From Actinomycetes bacterium (GTDB taxonomy: Bacteria > Actinomycetota > CALGFH01), in assembly GCA_036000965.1 (NCBI GenBank), contig DASYUT010000161.1, positions 1 through 63,134 of the forward strand: 63,134 bases of DNA. The letters are read 5' to 3'. Of the stretch, positions 61,104-63,134 are shown piece after piece (within the stretch, counting starts at the first letter, position 1; the number at the start of each line of letters is the position of its first letter). The notes under the pieces were generated by a model, which saw nothing but the letters and a program-made list of their open reading frames with translations, did not search any database and was not told the DNA's origin. A program made the translations under genes and the position numbers.

Positions 61104-62833
61104 TATTTTCTTTCCATGGGCTGGTAGCGCGTGATGACGACCGGCTTGTAGGCCAGCTTCACCCCGTCGTCGGTCCTGGAGGCCAGGGTGTGGCGCAGCC
61201 AGTTCTTGTCGTCCCGGACCGGGAAGTCCTCGCGGAAGTGGCCGCCCCTGCTCTCCTGCCGGGCCCTGGCCGACACGACCAGGGTCTCGGCCAGGTCGAG
61301 GAGGAAGCCGAGCTCGACCGCCTCGAGCAGGTCGGTGTTGTACCGCCTGGAGGTGTCCTGCACCCAGACCCGGCGGTAGCGCTCGCGCAGCGCGGCCAGC
61401 TCGACCTCCATCTCCTTGAGCAGCGTCTCGGTGCGGTAGACGCCGGCCTTGGCGTCCATGTTGACCTGCAGGTCGCCCCGGATGGCGGCCGCCCGCTCGC
61501 CCTCCGGGTGGCCGGCCAGCTCCTCGAGCATGCGGACGACCGGGCCGGCGGGGTCGTCGGGCAGCTCGGGCCGACCGACCGTCGCCGCGTGCTCGGCGGC
61601 GTAGCTGCCGGCCCGCCGGCCGAACACCACGATGTCGAGCAGCGAGTTGGTGCCGAGCCGGTTGGCCCCGTGCACCGAGACGCAGGCGCACTCGCCGGCC
61701 GCGTACAGGCCGGGCAGGACCGTGTTGGCCGGGTCGATGACCACCTCGGCACGCACGTTGGTCGGGATCCCGCCCATGGCGTAGTGGGCGGTGGGCTGGA
61801 TCGGCACGCCCTCCTTCTTGGGCTCGACGCCGAGGTAGGTGCGGGCGAACTCGGTGATGTCGGGCAGCTTGGCGTCGATCACCTCGGGGTCGAGGTGGCT
61901 CACGTCCAGGTAGACGTAGTCCCCGTCCGGCCCGGCGCCGCGGCCCTCGCGGGTCTCGGTGTAGATGGCCCGGCTGACCATGTCGCGTGGAGCGAGGTCC
62001 TTGATGGTGGGGGCGTAGCGCTCCATGAACGCCTCGCCGTCCTTGTTCCGCAGGATGCCGCCCTCGCCCCGGGCCGCCTCGCTGAGCAGGATGCCGAGCC
62101 GGTACAACCCCGTGGGGTGGAACTGGAAGAACTCCATGTCCTCCATGGGCACGCCGCGGCGGTACAGCGCGCCTGGGCCGTCGCCGGTGAGGGCGTGGGC
62201 GTTGGAGGTGACCTTGAACATCTTGCCGAAGCCGCCGGTGCAGAAGACCACCGACTTGGCCCGGAAGACGTGCAGCTCCCCGGTGGCCAGCTCGTAGGCG
62301 ACCACCCCGCCCGCCCGCCCCTCCACGAGCAGCACGTCGAGCACGTAGAACTCGTCGAAGAAGACGGTCCCCTGCTTGACGTTCTGCTGGTAGAGGGTCT
62401 GCAGGATCATGTGCCCGGTGCGGTCGGCCGCGAAGCAGGAGCGGCGCACCGGCCCCTTGCCGTGGTGGTGGGTGTGGCCCCCGAAGCGGCGCTGGTCGAT
62501 CTTGCCCTCGGGCGTGCGGTTGAACGGCATGCCCATGTGCTCGAGGTCGTAGACCGCGTCGACCGCCTCACGGCACATGATCTCGGCGGCGTCCTGGTCG
62601 ACCAGGTAGTCGCCGCCCTTGACGGTGTCGAACGTGTGCCACTCCCAGTTGTCCTCCTCGACGCTGGCCAGCGCCGCGCACATGCCGCCCTGCGCGGCGC
62701 CCGTGTGCGAGCGCGTCGGGTACAGCTTGGAGAGCACGGCCGTCTTCGCCCGCGCCGACGCCTCCAGCGCCGCGCGGAGCCCGGCTCCGCCCGCACCGAC
62801 GATCACCACGTCGTAGGAGTGCCGCACTGTCAT
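61100..62833 (-). CDS. sdhA: Succinate dehydrogenase flavoprotein subunit
   Basis: 577 aa from ATG 62833. It has the FAD motif [20 protein letters not shown], the covalent-FAD His in [19 protein letters not shown] (H43), [40 protein letters not shown], the substrate-region [18 protein letters not shown] and [20 protein letters not shown]. The C-terminal helical domain has [20 protein letters not shown] and [20 protein letters not shown]. It oxidises succinate to fumarate. The upstream sdhD frame runs into it without a stop, and no clear SD lies before its ATG. sdhB is not next to it. Confidence 0.96.
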   Translation of the reverse strand: MTVRHSYDVVIVGAGGAGLRAALEASARAKTAVLSKLYPTRSHTGAAQGGMCAALASVEEDNWEWHTFDTVKGGDYLVDQDAAEIMCREAVDAVYDLEHMGMPFNRTPEGKIDQRRFGGHTHHHGKGPVRRSCFAADRTGHMILQTLYQQNVKQGTVFFDEFYVLDVLLVEGRAGGVVAYELATGELHVFRAKSVVFCTGGFGKMFKVTSNAHALTGDGPGALYRRGVPMEDMEFFQFHPTGLYRLGILLSEAARGEGGILRNKDGEAFMERYAPTIKDLAPRDMVSRAIYTETREGRGAGPDGDYVYLDVSHLDPEVIDAKLPDITEFARTYLGVEPKKEGVPIQPTAHYAMGGIPTNVRAEVVIDPANTVLPGLYAAGECACVSVHGANRLGTNSLLDIVVFGRRAGSYAAEHAATVGRPELPDDPAGPVVRMLEELAGHPEGERAAAIRGDLQVNMDAKAGVYRTETLLKEMEVELAALRERYRRVWVQDTSRRYNTDLLEAVELGFLLDLAETLVVSARARQESRGGHFREDFPVRDDKNWLRHTLASRTDDGVKLAYKPVVITRYQPMERKY

Positions 62834-63134
62834 CGCCGTCAGCCGTTGCGGGGTGAAAATGAAGATCGTCAGCGAGCCGAGCACCCAGGTGAGGCCGATG
62901 ACGGTGAGGTTCAGCGCCTGGTAGGCGAGCCGCCGGGCGCCGCTGCGCGCGTAGTCGTCGATGATCACGCGCAGCCCGTTGCCGCCGTGCAGCAGCGCCA
63001 GCGTGAGCATGGCGAAGTCGTAGACGCGCCAGAACGGGTTGGACCAGCGGCCCGACACGAACGCGAAGTTCACGCGCGAGATGCCGCCGTCGATCACGTG
63101 CATGATCGCGAAGTGGCCGAGGACCAGCAGCACC
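62834..63134 (-). CDS. sdhD: Succinate dehydrogenase membrane anchor subunit (SdhD), 5' part outside the window
   Basis: About 100 residues of the C-terminal part are present, with two membrane segments: [20 protein letters not shown] (the heme-ligand His in LLHGGNG) and [19 protein letters not shown], and FSGRW-type SdhD features ([15 protein letters not shown]). It anchors the enzyme and binds quinone. There is no stop before sdhA: the frame reads TPQRLTA and continues into the SdhA Met. It is therefore either fused, or one base has been lost at the junction. Confidence 0.88.

Overview
The window is very GC-rich and densely coding. It looks like a chromosomal segment of a deep-branching or poorly sampled actinobacterium (Actinomycetota). 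Supporting this are a DUF222/13E12-type HNH protein, a Holin-X-like/DUF3618-like gene pair, an InhA-like FabI, a RecQ with a C-terminal phosphoribosyltransferase-like domain, GTG and TTG starts, and the gene order cobalamin-binding protein, sucC, sucD ... purN, purH, folD ... mdh. I saw no rRNA, tRNA, CRISPR array or prophage. The only mobile-element trace is an IS200/IS605-type right end between acnA and trpS.

Layout. 0-5 kb (minus): a 3'-truncated RNA methyltransferase, a DsbA-fold protein, a primary-like sigma factor, an alkyltransferase-like protein, fabI and a 60-aa protein. 5-10.3 kb (plus): type II NADH dehydrogenase, then a 2-oxoacid dehydrogenase E1alpha-E1beta-E2 operon. 10.4-28.8 kb: mixed genes, including a M15-like protein lacking its zinc ligands, a FIST sensor protein, a CaCA exchanger, dienelactone hydrolase with a coupled Cys-rich microprotein, M20 peptidase, prephenate dehydratase-like protein, hydrolase, SCP2 protein, AI-2E-family permease, glpX, a CDF transporter, MgtC and a Rieske-like protein without His ligands. 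29-33 kb: sucCD and a cell-wall lytic enzyme. 33-39 kb: a 1019-aa exonuclease-RecQ-PRTase fusion and a cluster of small membrane proteins (two RDD, DUF4870, DUF2752). 39.5-49.7 kb: purN-purH-folD and a TCA block (gltA divergent from icd-mdh, then acnA). 50-56.7 kb: trpS, a 2H-phosphoesterase/Nudix fusion, membrane-stress-like small proteins, an S9 peptidase and the HNH protein. 56.9-63.1 kb: sdhB, then a plus-strand cassette (small membrane protein, truncated ApbE, truncated ferric reductase, ArsR-SRPBCC pair), then sdhA and sdhD.

Functionally the window is mostly central carbon metabolism: 2-oxoacid dehydrogenase, citrate synthase, aconitase, NAD-IDH, succinyl-CoA synthetase, succinate dehydrogenase, malate dehydrogenase and NDH-2, plus late purine and one-carbon steps.

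The most unusual signal is not a gene. More than twenty separate short tandem duplications (units 13-39 bp, 2-7 copies, each locus with its own unrelated unit) sit mainly at gene boundaries. Several duplicate the Shine-Dalgarno stretch (sigma factor, ndh, icd) or the 3' end including the stop codon (sucD, 2H-Nudix, DUF3618-like gene, the small ORF before recQ). Others run in frame inside proteins. Also notable are a frameshifted purH, an sdh operon split by an oppositely oriented cassette, an sdhD frame that runs into sdhA without a stop, and a deletion-type junction joining apbE to a ferric reductase.
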